From NCBI RefSeq assembly GCF_002794255.1, contig NZ_PGGW01000057.1, forward strand, positions 1-64,000: a stretch of DNA of 64,000 bases, given 5' to 3'. This document shows, one piece after another, positions 10,622 to 19,915 of the stretch. How positions within the stretch are numbered: the first letter of the stretch is position 1; the number at the start of each line of letters is the position of its first letter. Below the pieces are notes generated by a model that was not told the origin of the DNA, did no database searches, and saw only the letters and a list, made by a program, of their open reading frames with translations. This DNA is from Streptomyces carminius. GTDB lineage: Bacteria > Actinomycetota > Actinomycetes > Streptomycetales > Streptomycetaceae. Position numbers and translations under genes: made by a program.

Positions 10622-11487
10622 GCGAACGTCGGGAGCAGCGGGAGCCGGGCCGGGACGAGCGGGACCAGCACCGGGATCAGGACCAGGGCCGGGGCCGGGA
10701 GCACACGGACGGGCCGGACGGCGGCTACCGGGCCCGCTTCCGCGTCTGGCGCGGCGACACCGGCGGCGGCGCCCTGGAGGACTTCACCGTCGAGGTCAAC
10801 GAGGGCGAGGTGGTCCTCGACATCATCCACCGGCTCCAGGCGACCCAGGCGCCGGACCTGGCGGTGCGCTGGAACTGCAAGGCGGGCAAGTGCGGTTCGT
10901 GCAGCGCGGAGATCAACGGCCGCCCCCGGCTGCTGTGCATGACCCGGATGTCGGTCTTCGACCGCGCCGAGACGGTCACGGTCACCCCGCTGCGCGCCTT
11001 CCCCGTGCTGCGGGACCTGGTGACGGACGTGGGCTACAACTACACCAAGGCGCGCGAGATCCCCGCCTTCGTACCGCCCGAGGGGCTGGCGCCGGGCGAG
11101 TACCGGATGGCGCAGGAGGACGTCGGGCGCTCGCAGGAGTTCCGCAAGTGCATCGAGTGCTTCCTGTGCCAGAACACCTGCCATGTGGTCCGCGACCACG
11201 AGGAGAACAAGACCGCGTTCGCCGGCCCGCGCTATCTGATGCGCATCGCGGAGCTGGACATGCACCCGCTGGACTCGGCCGGTGAGCAGGGCCTGGACCG
11301 GCAGGCCACCGCCCAGGACGAGCACGGGCTGGGCTACTGCAACATCACCAAGTGCTGCACCGAGGTCTGCCCGGAGGGGATCAAGATCACCGACAACGCC
11401 CTGATCCCCATGAAGGAGCGGGTGGCGGACCGCAGGTACGACCCGCTGGTCTGGCTCGGCAGCAGGATCCGCCGCCGCCGCGGCTGA
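10618..11487 (+). CDS. sdhB: Succinate dehydrogenase/fumarate reductase iron-sulfur subunit
   Basis: Electron-transfer subunit linking the flavoprotein to the membrane quinone site, 289 residues. Translation starts at a GTG overlapping the sdhA stop. The first 35 residues are charged and low-complexity, rich in Arg, Glu, Asp and Gln, and are unlike typical SdhB; the real start could be further in. The 2Fe-2S ferredoxin domain has CKAGKCGSC and a later Cys in RPRLLC. The second domain has CIECFLCQNTC and CCTEVCPEGI, giving the ligands of the 4Fe-4S and 3Fe-4S clusters. Last gene of the operon, followed at once by a strong bidirectional hairpin. Confidence 0.95.
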   Translation: MSERREQREPGRDERDQHRDQDQGRGREHTDGPDGGYRARFRVWRGDTGGGALEDFTVEVNEGEVVLDIIHRLQATQAPDLAVRWNCKAGKCGSCSAEINGRPRLLCMTRMSVFDRAETVTVTPLRAFPVLRDLVTDVGYNYTKAREIPAFVPPEGLAPGEYRMAQEDVGRSQEFRKCIECFLCQNTCHVVRDHEENKTAFAGPRYLMRIAELDMHPLDSAGEQGLDRQATAQDEHGLGYCNITKCCTEVCPEGIKITDNALIPMKERVADRRYDPLVWLGSRIRRRRG

Positions 11488-11492
11488 CCGGC

Positions 11493-11535
11493 GGCCGGGG
11501 CCGCGCGGTACGGTCCGTACCGCGCGGCCCCGGCC
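11493..11535. terminator. Bidirectional terminator between sdhB and SpoIIE phosphatase gene
   Basis: A perfect 21-bp inverted repeat with one central base, starting GGCCGGGGCCGCGCGG, between convergent genes ending at 11487 (plus) and 11549 (minus). Confidence 0.85.
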
Positions 11536-11548
11536 GGCACGGGCCCGG

Positions 11549-13333
11549 TCAGAACAAGCTCAGCAGGGCCTCCGCCATGTCCGGCGGCTTGGGCTCCCCG
11601 TCCTCGGGGAGGCAGAGTTCGAACCAGACGATCTTGCCCCGCGGGGTGCGGCGGCTGCCCCAGCCGGTGGAGAGCAGGTCGACCAGTTGCAGACCACGCC
11701 CGCCCTCGTCGGTGTCGCGGGCGCGGCGGCGGCGCGGCTGGACCAGGCCGGTGTCCCACACCTCGCAGACCAGGGTGCGGTCCAGCAGCAGCCGCAGCCG
11801 GATGTCCCCCTCGCCGTAGCGCAGCGCGTTGGTGACGAGCTCGCTGACGAGCAGTTCCGTGGTGTCGGCCAGGTCGTCCAGCTCCCAGTCGGCGAGCTGG
11901 CGGAGGGCCAGTTCACGGGCGCGGGCCACCGAACGGGGCTCGGGGGGCAGCCGCCAGTCGCCCACCGATCCGGCCGGCAGCCCCTGGATGCGGGCCAGCA
12001 GCAGGGCTATGTCGTCCTCGCCGTGGTGGGTCTCCAGCGCGCCCAGCACCTCGTCGCAGACGTCCTCCAGCGGCCGGTCGGGACCCGCCAGCGTGGTGCG
12101 CAGGGCCTCCAGCCCCTCGTCCAGCGGCTGGTGGCGGGACTCCACCAGGCCGTCGGTGTAGAGGGCGAGCAGGGCGCCGTCCGGCAGCTCGACCTCCGTC
12201 TCCTCGAAGGGCTCGCCGCCCACGCCCAGCGGCACGCCCTTGGGGACCTCCAGCAGCAGCGCGGGCTGCTCGCCCTCGCCGTCGCGGGGCTCGACCAGCA
12301 CCGGCGGCAGATGGCCGGCGTTGGCGAAGGTGCAGCGCCGGGTGACGGGGTCGTACACGGCGTAGACACAGGTGGCCAGGTACACCTCGGAGAGGTCGGC
12401 GGAGCGGCCGGAGGACTCGGAGCGGCCGCCGCGCGGGGCGCCCAGCCCCTGGGCGATCTCGTCGAGGGCACCCAGTACCTCGGCGGGCTCCAGGTCCAGC
12501 AGCGCCAGGGTGCGCACGGCCGTGCGCAGTTCGCCCATGGCCACGGCCGCGCGCAGCCCGCGGCCCATCACGTCCCCCACCACCAGGGCGGTGCGGTGGC
12601 CGGGCAGTTCGATGACGTCGAACCAGTCGCCGCCCACCTCCGTCGCCGCGCTGCCCGGCAGGTAGCGGCAGGCGATGTCGAGCCCGGCCGCCTCCGGGTC
12701 GTCCGGCGGCAGCAGACTGCGCTGGAGGATGAGCGCGCGCTCGTGCTCCCTGCGGTACAGCCGGGCGTTGTCGATGCACACGGCGGCCCGGGCGGCCAGT
12801 TCCGCGCCGAGGGCGGCGTCCCGCTCGCCGAAGGGCTCGCTGCCCTTGGTGCGGGAGAACTGCACCAGGCCGAGCACCCGGCCGCGCGCGACCATCGGCA
12901 CGGCGAGGGTGGACTGCACCAGGGTGCCGGTGGCCCGCTGGACGCGGGCGGTGCGCAGTGCCTCGGCGTACGGGGAGCCGGCCGGGTAGCGGTGGACGCT
13001 GCCGAGCTCGACGGGGGCCGGGTCGGGGTCCTCGCCGGGGCGGTGCCCGAGGGTGATCGGGCCGTCCGAGACGGCGCTGGCGAAGGCCACCCGGCGCAAC
13101 GGCCGGGTGGCTTCCGCCTCCTGGGACGTCCTGGGGTCCTCCCCGGAGAACAGCTCGGGGAACAGGTCCACGGAGGCCAGGTCGCAGAACTGGGGGACGG
13201 CGACGTCGAGCAGCTCGCGGGCGGTGGTGTCCAGATCGAGGGAGTTGCCTATCCGTGCTCCGGCGGCGTTCAGCAGGGCCAGGGCACGGCGTACATCGTC
13301 CGGTTTCCCCGGCTCGGCCGGAATGTCGCTCAA
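11549..13333 (-). CDS. SpoIIE-type PP2C phosphatase with GAF and anti-sigma-like kinase domains
   Basis: Probable partner-switching regulator: a PP2C phosphatase that dephosphorylates anti-sigma-factor antagonists, joined to a GHKL kinase domain. The 594-residue reading begins at a TTG at 13333, with AAGGGG just upstream; a GTG further upstream is possible. Order: GAF-like sensor (about 20-215), SpoIIE phosphatase (about 240-450, with GGDWFDVIEL and VGDVMGRGLRAA), then a HATPase domain (about 465-580, with SELVTNALRYGEG and DEGGRGLQLVD). It lies directly downstream of a second protein of the same kind but 412 bases away. Input signal and target are unknown. Confidence 0.9.
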   Translation of the reverse strand: MSDIPAEPGKPDDVRRALALLNAAGARIGNSLDLDTTARELLDVAVPQFCDLASVDLFPELFSGEDPRTSQEAEATRPLRRVAFASAVSDGPITLGHRPGEDPDPAPVELGSVHRYPAGSPYAEALRTARVQRATGTLVQSTLAVPMVARGRVLGLVQFSRTKGSEPFGERDAALGAELAARAAVCIDNARLYRREHERALILQRSLLPPDDPEAAGLDIACRYLPGSAATEVGGDWFDVIELPGHRTALVVGDVMGRGLRAAVAMGELRTAVRTLALLDLEPAEVLGALDEIAQGLGAPRGGRSESSGRSADLSEVYLATCVYAVYDPVTRRCTFANAGHLPPVLVEPRDGEGEQPALLLEVPKGVPLGVGGEPFEETEVELPDGALLALYTDGLVESRHQPLDEGLEALRTTLAGPDRPLEDVCDEVLGALETHHGEDDIALLLARIQGLPAGSVGDWRLPPEPRSVARARELALRQLADWELDDLADTTELLVSELVTNALRYGEGDIRLRLLLDRTLVCEVWDTGLVQPRRRRARDTDEGGRGLQLVDLLSTGWGSRRTPRGKIVWFELCLPEDGEPKPPDMAEALLSLF

Positions 13334-13745
13334 CGCCGCCCCTTCCTGTCCGGTCCAGCATCCTCCCAGGTACGGCTTCTTGGGAACACACCGGTCCAGT
13401 TCGCTGCACGGTCCCTGCCACGTCCGACAAGCATCCGCGCCGACTCCGTTCCCTCCTCTCCTAACCGGGTGGAGTCGACCCGAACCACACGCCTGACGAG
13501 ACGGTCCTGTGGACCGGCCCGGCGGCGGCACCGCCGGCTGAGCGGAGACACGTGATGTGGCGTGGCGCAATTTTTCCGGTGTCCTCGACACAGCGTCAAG
13601 GCGCGAGCACGTCCTCGGGGGCGTGTACCGGCGTGGGAACGCATCCACTTCCGCGCCCGCCACCGCGGGAAACGGCGGTGCGCCCGGTGACACGGCCGGC
13701 TGTGCGACCGGCGGTGCGGCCGACGGCGTGCCCGGCGAAAAGGCG
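13334..13745. other. Intergenic region between two SpoIIE phosphatase genes
   Basis: A 412-base gap holding the promoter of the downstream phosphatase. Short GC-rich inverted repeats such as CCGGCGG...CCGCCGG occur near 13520-13540. No credible gene seen on either strand. Confidence 0.5.
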
Positions 13746-16271
13746 TCAGTGCAGCGGAAGTTCGAACCACACCGTCTTGCCGATGGGACCGTACCGGGTC
13801 CCCCAGCGGCGCGCCGCCCGGGCCACCAGCTGGATGCCGCGTCCGCCCTCGTCATCCGCGGTGGCGGTGCGCTCCCGGGGCGGGACGGGCAGCGGGTCGG
13901 AGACCTCCACCAGCAGGGAGGAGCCGCGCACCATCCGTACGCCGATGGGTCCGTGGGCATGGCGCAGGGAGTTGGTGACCAGTTCGCTGACGAGCAGTGC
14001 CGTGTCGTCGACCAGCGCGTCCAGTTCCCAGCCGCGCAGGGCCCGCCGGACGGCGTCGCGGGCCCTGCGCACCGCGTACGTCTCGGCGGGGAAGGTCCAG
14101 GAGGTGGTGCTCCCCTCGGGGAGTCCGCCGAGCTGGGCGAGCAGCAGGGCCACGTCGTCCACCCCGCCGGCGCCGCCGGAGTCCGGGGAACCGCCGTCCC
14201 CGCTGTCCCCGCCGCCCAGGTCGGCCAGCACCCGGTCGCAGATCTCCTCCAGGCAGGGGCGGGCCGGAAGGGCGCCGAGCAGGGTCGCCAGCCGGCCCAG
14301 GCCGTCGGTGATGTCCTCGCCGCGGTGCTCGATCAGCCCGTCGGTGTAGAGCACGAGGACCGTGCCCTCCTCCACCTGCGTCTCCAGGGACTCGTACGGC
14401 ACCTCGCCGACGCCGAGCGGGGTGCCGGGCGGCGCCTGGACCGGCACGGCGGTCCAGTGCCCGGCGGACCGGTGGACCAGCAGCGGCGGCACGTGCCCGG
14501 CCATGGTGAAGGTGCACCGCCGGGTGGAGGGGTCGTAGACGACGTAGGCGCAGGTGGCCATCAGCGGTTCGTCGGGGCCCTGGACGAGGTCGTCGGCGAG
14601 TTCGTCGACCCGGCGCAGCAGTTCGCCGGGCGGCAGGTCGAGCCCGGCCAGGGTGCGCACGGCCGTGCGCAGCCGGCCCATGGTGGCCGCGGCGCGCAGT
14701 CCGTGGCCCATCACGTCGCCCACCACGAAGGCGACCCGGCCGCCCGCGAGCGGGATGACGTCGAACCAGTCGCCGCCGGCCGCCGCGTCGGGCTCGGCGC
14801 GGCTGCCGCCGGGGACGTACCGGTAGGCGACCCGCACCCCGGCCGGGGAGGGCACGTGCTGGGGCAGCAGGCTGCGCTGGAGCATCAGCGCGCTCTCGCG
14901 CTCACGGGCGTAGAGCCGGGCGTTGTCCAGGCTGGTGCCGGCACGTCCGGCCAGCTCCGTGGTGAGCGCGAGGTCGTCCTGGTCGAAGGCGGGACGGTCG
15001 GCGCCGCGGCTGAGCACCAGCAGTCCCAGGACGATGCCGCGGGCCCGCAGCGGGACGACCAGCACGGCGTGGACGCCCAGGTCGATGGTGGCCCGGACCG
15101 TGGGGTCGCCGGGATAGGTGGCGGAGAGCAGCTCGTCCTCGGACAGCATCAGATGGGGGACGGTGGAGGCGAGCACCTCGCCGAAGACCGAGTCCGGTGC
15201 GAAGACGATCTCCCGGCCGACCCGCAGCACGCTGTCGACGACGGGCCCGCGGTTCCGGGCGGCGGTGCCGAGCTGGAGCAGCGGGGTGTCCGGCAGGCGG
15301 CCGGGGCGGGGCAGCTCGCCGCCGTGCGCCACGGCGCCGTACAGCATCACGCTCGCGTAGTCGGTCAGGCGCGGGACGAGGGCGCCGGCGAGGGCCTCGG
15401 CGATCCGGTGGACGTCGAGCAGGTCGCCGAGGGCGACCCCGACGTCGTCCAGGAGCTTCAGCCGCTGACGGGCCCGCTCCATCTTCTCCAGCGCCTCGCG
15501 CCGCTCGGTGACGTCCATGACCGTGGAGCTGATGCCGAGGACCCGCCCGTCGGGTGCGGTGAGCCTGCCGTACGACACCGAGCGCCAGCCGTGCCCGTCG
15601 GGCGCCAGGACGACCGAGTCCACGACGGGGCGGCCGGTGCGGAGCACCAGGGACTGCAGCCGGGCGAGCTGGTCGGCCATGTGCGCGGGCAGGACCTCGT
15701 GGACGGTCCGGCCGACGATCTCGTCGGCCGGCTTCGCGTTGAGCCGGGCCAGTGCCTCGTTGACGCGGATGTACCGGTGCTCGGTGTCGAAGACGGCGAT
15801 GCCGAGCGGGGAGGTGGCGAAGAGGGCGTCGAGGGCGGCGAGGTCCTGCTCGACGGTGCGCAGCCGCGAGGTCTCGACGAGGTTGGCCAGAATGAAGGGG
15901 CTGCCCTCCGCGGGGGTGATCAGCGAGGCCCGGCCCTCGACCTCCACGGTGTGGCCGTCTGGGTGGCGCACCCGGAGGATGCCGCGCCAGTACTTCTCGT
16001 GGCTCAGGACGGAGTAGAAGTCGCCGGGCCCCACGAGGTCGCCGGCGGAGGAGACGGGGATGTCGGTGAGGTAGTCGACGTAGTACCGGCCGATCATGTA
16101 CTCACTGGACCACCCGAGGATCTCCTCGGTCGTCGGGCTCCACAGCAGGATGTACCCCCGGGTGTCGAACATGACGATGCCGACGCGGAGGGTGTCGAGC
16201 AGCGAGGTGGCCACTCGGCCGGCCGCGGTCCGGAACGCCCTGGGGGTGTCGCTCACACCGTCCTCGTCCAT
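13746..16271 (-). CDS. PAS/GAF SpoIIE-type PP2C phosphatase with anti-sigma-like kinase domain
   Basis: Large multi-domain signalling protein of 841 residues from the ATG at 16271; a GTG at 16256 with GAGGA upstream is an equally good start. Domains in order: PAS (about 25-140, TLRVGIVMFDTRGYILLWSP), second PAS (about 150-255, ending SSTVMDVTERREALEKMERA), GAF (about 270-440), SpoIIE phosphatase (about 465-700, AAGGDWFDVIPL and VGDVMGHGLRAA), HATPase (about 730-841, SELVTNSLRHAHG and DEGGRGIQLVARA). A low-complexity Gly/Ser/Asp linker separates the last two. Likely controls an alternative sigma factor through an anti-anti-sigma protein; no such partner is encoded nearby. Confidence 0.92.
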   Translation of the reverse strand: MDEDGVSDTPRAFRTAAGRVATSLLDTLRVGIVMFDTRGYILLWSPTTEEILGWSSEYMIGRYYVDYLTDIPVSSAGDLVGPGDFYSVLSHEKYWRGILRVRHPDGHTVEVEGRASLITPAEGSPFILANLVETSRLRTVEQDLAALDALFATSPLGIAVFDTEHRYIRVNEALARLNAKPADEIVGRTVHEVLPAHMADQLARLQSLVLRTGRPVVDSVVLAPDGHGWRSVSYGRLTAPDGRVLGISSTVMDVTERREALEKMERARQRLKLLDDVGVALGDLLDVHRIAEALAGALVPRLTDYASVMLYGAVAHGGELPRPGRLPDTPLLQLGTAARNRGPVVDSVLRVGREIVFAPDSVFGEVLASTVPHLMLSEDELLSATYPGDPTVRATIDLGVHAVLVVPLRARGIVLGLLVLSRGADRPAFDQDDLALTTELAGRAGTSLDNARLYARERESALMLQRSLLPQHVPSPAGVRVAYRYVPGGSRAEPDAAAGGDWFDVIPLAGGRVAFVVGDVMGHGLRAAATMGRLRTAVRTLAGLDLPPGELLRRVDELADDLVQGPDEPLMATCAYVVYDPSTRRCTFTMAGHVPPLLVHRSAGHWTAVPVQAPPGTPLGVGEVPYESLETQVEEGTVLVLYTDGLIEHRGEDITDGLGRLATLLGALPARPCLEEICDRVLADLGGGDSGDGGSPDSGGAGGVDDVALLLAQLGGLPEGSTTSWTFPAETYAVRRARDAVRRALRGWELDALVDDTALLVSELVTNSLRHAHGPIGVRMVRGSSLLVEVSDPLPVPPRERTATADDEGGRGIQLVARAARRWGTRYGPIGKTVWFELPLH

Positions 16272-16353
16272 GCTGGGGTCGCTTCTCGGTCGTGATAATC
16301 CTGCACATACTCCGACAGACAGGACAACCGATCCGTACCCTGTTGCGCATGGG

Positions 16354-16581
16354 TCAGACGTGGTCACCGCTTCCGATCCGCAGGCGCTCGATGAGATAGC
16401 GCCGCTCCCCCGCGCTCCCACGCGCGCCGTCCGCGCCGGAACCGTCCGCCCGGCGCCCGCCCAGCCGCTCGGCCATGCTCTGCGCCTCGGCCCGGGTGGC
16501 ATAGCAGCCGACGCGGTAGCGGTTGCCGTTCGCGTCCTGCCGGATGACCATCCAGGGGAGCGCGGTCCTGCTCTCGCTCAT
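16354..16581 (-). CDS. Small SPOR-like domain protein
   Basis: A 75-residue basic protein starting at the ATG at 16581 with GGGAG six bases upstream; an upstream in-frame ATG at 16629 lacks such a site. The core WMVIRQDANGNRYRVGCYATRAEAQSMAERL resembles the SPOR fold, in which a beta strand is followed by a helix beginning with TRAEA. SPOR domains bind peptidoglycan lacking stem peptides, but this protein has no signal peptide or membrane helix, so a cytoplasmic role is likely. Similar tiny proteins are common in Streptomyces. Function not known. Confidence 0.7.
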   Translation of the reverse strand: MSESRTALPWMVIRQDANGNRYRVGCYATRAEAQSMAERLGGRRADGSGADGARGSAGERRYLIERLRIGSGDHV

Positions 16582-16756
16582 CGCGCGCTCCCCCGCCGCG
16601 CCCCGCTCCGTCCGCTCCGCGCGCCGCACCCTGGTGATCTACCGGTCCGCATATGCCCGAGCCTACGCCCGGACTTCACTCAGCGCATTCGACTTGGCAC
16701 AATGCGGCATTCTTTCGGCCACCTGTGCGATCAACGGGAGGGGCGCACGGAGCGGA

Positions 16757-17512
16757 TCAGCGCACCGGCAGGTGGTACACCACGCGGTGCCGGTCCGCGG
16801 GCACGACCACGTCCGCCGTCTCCACCGGGCGTCCGCCGGCGCGGTACGTCCGCTCGATCACCAGCACGGTGTGCCCCGGCACCCCGCCCAGCTCCAGCAT
16901 CTCCTCCGCGAGCCCCGGCCGGGCACCGACCTCCTCCACCACGTTGTCCACGACGAGATCGATGGCCGCCATCCGCTCGACCACCCCGCGCCCGCCGAGC
17001 GGCCCCTCCTCCGGCAGCATCACCGGGGTGCGCCCGGTGAGCTCCAGCGGCTCCCAGGAGGTGGAGAGCATCGACGGCTCGCCGCCGGTCCGGAACAGAT
17101 AGCGGGTGCGCATCACCCGCTCCCCCTCCTTGATCCGCAGCCGCTCCGCGACCCGGGGGGACGCCTCCTCCCGCTCGCTGCGGGACTCCCAGGTGCCGGC
17201 CGCCCGGTCGTCGGCCTGCTCCTGCCGGAACGGACTGGCGGAGCCGCCGGCCGCCCGGTAGCCGGTGCGGAACACCGGGCACGGCACGGGACGCTCGCGC
17301 ACGTACGTCCCCGACCCGGAGCGCCCCTCGACCAGCCCTTCGGCCATCAGCACCTTCCGCGCCTCCAGCGCGACGGTGTCCGAGACCCCGTACTCGGCGC
17401 GGATGCGCGCCTGCGAGGGTAGTCTCGTGTGCGGTGGAAGCGTGCCGTCGGCGATCTTCCGGCGGAGATCACCGGCCACACGCAGATACGCGGGTTGCTC
17501 ACCGAACGGCAC
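16757..17512 (-). CDS. GntR-family transcriptional regulator with UTRA domain (HutC subfamily)
   Basis: DNA-binding regulator of 251 residues. The GTG at 17512 is chosen because GGAGG lies just upstream; an ATG ten codons earlier has no such site. The winged-helix domain occupies about residues 5-70 (AYLRVAGDLRRKIADGTLPPHTRLPS then a recognition helix around VSDTVALEARKVL). The UTRA ligand-binding domain (about 100-245) ends VVVPADRHRVVYHLPVR. The ligand is unknown. An 8-bp palindrome GTTATAAC at 17560-17567 in its AT-rich upstream region could be an autoregulatory site. Confidence 0.9.
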   Translation of the reverse strand: MPFGEQPAYLRVAGDLRRKIADGTLPPHTRLPSQARIRAEYGVSDTVALEARKVLMAEGLVEGRSGSGTYVRERPVPCPVFRTGYRAAGGSASPFRQEQADDRAAGTWESRSEREEASPRVAERLRIKEGERVMRTRYLFRTGGEPSMLSTSWEPLELTGRTPVMLPEEGPLGGRGVVERMAAIDLVVDNVVEEVGARPGLAEEMLELGGVPGHTVLVIERTYRAGGRPVETADVVVPADRHRVVYHLPVR

Positions 17513-17889
17513 ATGCCCTCCAAGCCACTTGACGGTCTGCAACAGCTTCGCAACAGAGCGTTATAACCCGCAATAATCGGCCACGGTTTCACTCGATGTG
17601 ATGAAGTGCTGCTCAGGGCAGGTTTCGGCCCCCGCGGCAGGACGGCGCCACAGGGCCGGACACCCGGCCCCCCGGGACGGTGAGAGAACGTTCCGGTGCG
17701 GCGCGCCGCCGCGCGCACGGGGAACCGCGTCGGCGTCCCCCGCGGGTGCGGCCGGGCCGTTCCGGCGGCCGCGGAAAGGGCACCCCGCGCGACACGCGCG
17801 GGACCACCTGGCACACTACTCGTCTCCGGCACCGGACGCTCTCGTCTCCCCGGAGAGCCGTTTCCGTCGCGAGAGGAAGCCGGGGGGCA
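17513..17889. other. Divergent promoter region, GntR regulator and two-component system
   Basis: A 377-base gap. The left 90 bases are AT-rich (around 17550-17590) and contain GTTATAAC and CAATAATCG, probably the GntR promoter. The right part is very GC-rich, and no convincing promoter for the kinase was found there. Confidence 0.45.
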
Positions 17890-19281
17890 GTGGGCAGGAA
17901 CGGGACGCCGGTCCGGGAGGACTCCGGCGATCGGCCGCCGCATCCCGTGCCGCGCGGCGCGGCACACGGGATGATCCTGCATCCGGAGTCGTCGGTGCGG
18001 CGGGTGCTGTCGGTCATCGCCGACGCGGGAGTCGCGTTCGCCGTCATCGTGCCGGCCCTGTCCTACACCGCCGGATTCGATCCGGTGGTGGGAGGGCTGA
18101 TGGCCCTGTGCCTGCTGGGCCGGAGACGGTGGCCGGAAGCGGTCATGGCGGCGGTACTGGCACTGGCCGCCGTTCAGTTCGCCCTGTACGACCTGCCCGA
18201 GACGGAACTGGCGTCGGCGCCGGCCGCCTACGACGTCGCGGTGCTGCTCGCCATGATGTCGGTGATCCATCACTCCCGGACCGGCTGGATGCCCTACGCT
18301 GCGGGCGGCGCGGTGCTGCTCCCGACGGCGTGGGGGCTGGTGGGCGTGCCCGCCCTGGGGATCGAGCCCTTCCTGCACGGGACCTTCGACCTGCTGATCT
18401 ACTGGGGACTGACGGCCGGTGTGTGGTTCACCGCCTTCTCCCTCCGGGTGCGGCGGCTGTACGCCGAGAGCCAGGCGGCACGCGCCGAGCAGGCCGAGCG
18501 GGAACGCGAGCACCTCGTCAGGCTGGCCGCGGCCGAGGAACGGGCCGAGATCGCCCGGGAACTGCACGACGTGGTGGCGCACAGCCTGGCCGTGATGACC
18601 CTGCAGGCCGACGGGGCGGGCTACGCCCTGCGCACGGATCCCGACACGGCGGCCGCCGTCCTGAAGACGATCGCCGACACGGGACGCGAGGCGCTCGACG
18701 ACATGCACCGCATCGTGCGGGTGCTGCGCGGCACCGGTGAGTCCGGCGCCGCCCCGGCGGAGACCGGACGGCGCCGCCTCACCCTCGACGACGTGCGGGT
18801 CGCCGCCGATCGCGCGCGCGCCGCCGGGCTGCGGGTGAGCGTGACCCTCGACGTCGACCGGGAGCACCTGTCGCCCCCCGAGGAACTGACGGCCTTCCGG
18901 ATCGTCCAGGAATCACTCACCAACGTGCTCCGGCACGCGCGCAAGGGAGCCCATGTCACCATCACGCTCCGGGAGGAGCGTGACGCGCTGCTCATCACCG
19001 TGGCCGACGACGGCGGGGGCCGGCTCGCCGGCGGCACCACCGGCCGGACGTCGGGCGGGAACGGCCTGTCGGGCATGCGGGAGCGCATCGCCGTCTTCGG
19101 GGGAAGCCTGGAGGCGGGGCCGCGGGTCGGACCCGGCTGGCAGGTACGCGCACGGATGCCGATGAGACCGAGGAAGGCCGAGAAGGCCGAGAAGGCCGAG
19201 AAGGCCGAGAAGGCCGAGAAAGATCGAGGAAGGAGGAGTGATGACCCGGGCCGGCACACCGATCCGAGTGGTCGTCGTTGA
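17890..19281 (+). CDS. NarL-type two-component sensor histidine kinase
   Basis: Membrane sensor kinase of 463 residues if the GTG at 17890 is used (GAGAGGAAG about 12 bases upstream). An ATG at 17971 gives 436 residues and is possible. The N-terminal half has about five membrane helices (residues 40-185) with little outside the membrane, typical of intramembrane-sensing kinases. A coiled linker leads to the HisKA_3 motif ELHDVVAHSLAVM with phospho-acceptor His226, and a HATPase domain with VQESLTNVLRHA and GNGLSGMRERI. The C-terminus ends in a Lys-Ala-Glu repeat encoded by a 9-base tandem repeat. Its end overlaps the response-regulator start by 41 bases. Confidence 0.9.
   Translation: MGRNGTPVREDSGDRPPHPVPRGAAHGMILHPESSVRRVLSVIADAGVAFAVIVPALSYTAGFDPVVGGLMALCLLGRRRWPEAVMAAVLALAAVQFALYDLPETELASAPAAYDVAVLLAMMSVIHHSRTGWMPYAAGGAVLLPTAWGLVGVPALGIEPFLHGTFDLLIYWGLTAGVWFTAFSLRVRRLYAESQAARAEQAEREREHLVRLAAAEERAEIARELHDVVAHSLAVMTLQADGAGYALRTDPDTAAAVLKTIADTGREALDDMHRIVRVLRGTGESGAAPAETGRRRLTLDDVRVAADRARAAGLRVSVTLDVDREHLSPPEELTAFRIVQESLTNVLRHARKGAHVTITLREERDALLITVADDGGGRLAGGTTGRTSGGNGLSGMRERIAVFGGSLEAGPRVGPGWQVRARMPMRPRKAEKAEKAEKAEKAEKDRGRRSDDPGRHTDPSGRR
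19174..19218 (+). repeat. Five tandem copies of AAGGCCGAG within the kinase gene
   Basis: Five exact 9-base units encode (Lys-Ala-Glu)5 at the kinase C-terminus, about 23 bases before the response-regulator start. Copy-number change would keep the frame and lengthen or shorten a charged helical tail. Confidence 0.9.
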
Positions 19282-19915
19282 CGACCAGCCCCTCATCAGG
19301 GCCGGCTTCGCCATGGTGCTGGCGGCCCAGGAGGACATCGAGGTCGTCGCCGAGGCGGAGAACGGGGCGGACGCCCTTCGGAAGCTGCGGGACGTCGAGG
19401 CCGACGTCGTCATCATGGACATCCGGATGCCCGTGCTGGACGGGATCGAGGCCACCCGGATCCTCATGGGCCAGGAGGGTGCGCCGCGCGTCCTGGCGCT
19501 GACCACCTTCGACACCGAGGAGGACGCCTTCGCCGCGCTGAGCGCGGGGGCGAGCGGCTTCCTGCTCAAGAACTCCCCCGGACCCGAACTCGTGGAGGCG
19601 ATCCGTGTCGTGGCGGCCGGGGACTCGGTGGTGGCGCCGCGGATCACCCGGCTGCTCCTCGACCGCTTCGCGGACCGGCTGACGTCCGGGAAGGGCCGGG
19701 ACGAGCGCCTGGAGATCCTCACCGGCCGCGAGCGCGACGTCCTCTCCCTGGTCGCCCAGGGGCTGTCCAACGCCGAGATCGCCGCCGAGCTGACCGTGGC
19801 GGAGGCCACGGTCAAGACCCACCTGGGCAACCTCATGGCCAAGCTCCACCTGCGGGACCGTGCCCAGGCCGTCGTGTTCGCCTACGAGTCGGGGCTGGTC
19901 CGGCCGTCGCACTGA
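19241..19915 (+). CDS. NarL/LuxR-family response regulator
   Basis: Transcriptional response regulator of 224 residues, partner of the overlapping kinase. Receiver domain with acidic pair DD at 14-15, phospho-acceptor Asp60 (VVIMDIRMPVLDG), conserved Thr in LALTTF and Lys in GFLLKNS. The LuxR-type helix-turn-helix lies at about 155-215 (LTGRERDVLSLVAQGLSNAE then ATVKTHLGNLMAKL). AGGAGG lies four bases before the ATG at 19241. Its genetic neighbours suggest that it controls the ABC exporter downstream. Confidence 0.95.
   Translation: MTRAGTPIRVVVVDDQPLIRAGFAMVLAAQEDIEVVAEAENGADALRKLRDVEADVVIMDIRMPVLDGIEATRILMGQEGAPRVLALTTFDTEEDAFAALSAGASGFLLKNSPGPELVEAIRVVAAGDSVVAPRITRLLLDRFADRLTSGKGRDERLEILTGRERDVLSLVAQGLSNAEIAAELTVAEATVKTHLGNLMAKLHLRDRAQAVVFAYESGLVRPSH

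Noticed and set aside
13557..16295. A 912-codon plus-strand frame
   Set aside because: Antisense shadow of the PAS/GAF SpoIIE phosphatase gene; no recognisable motif and biased composition.
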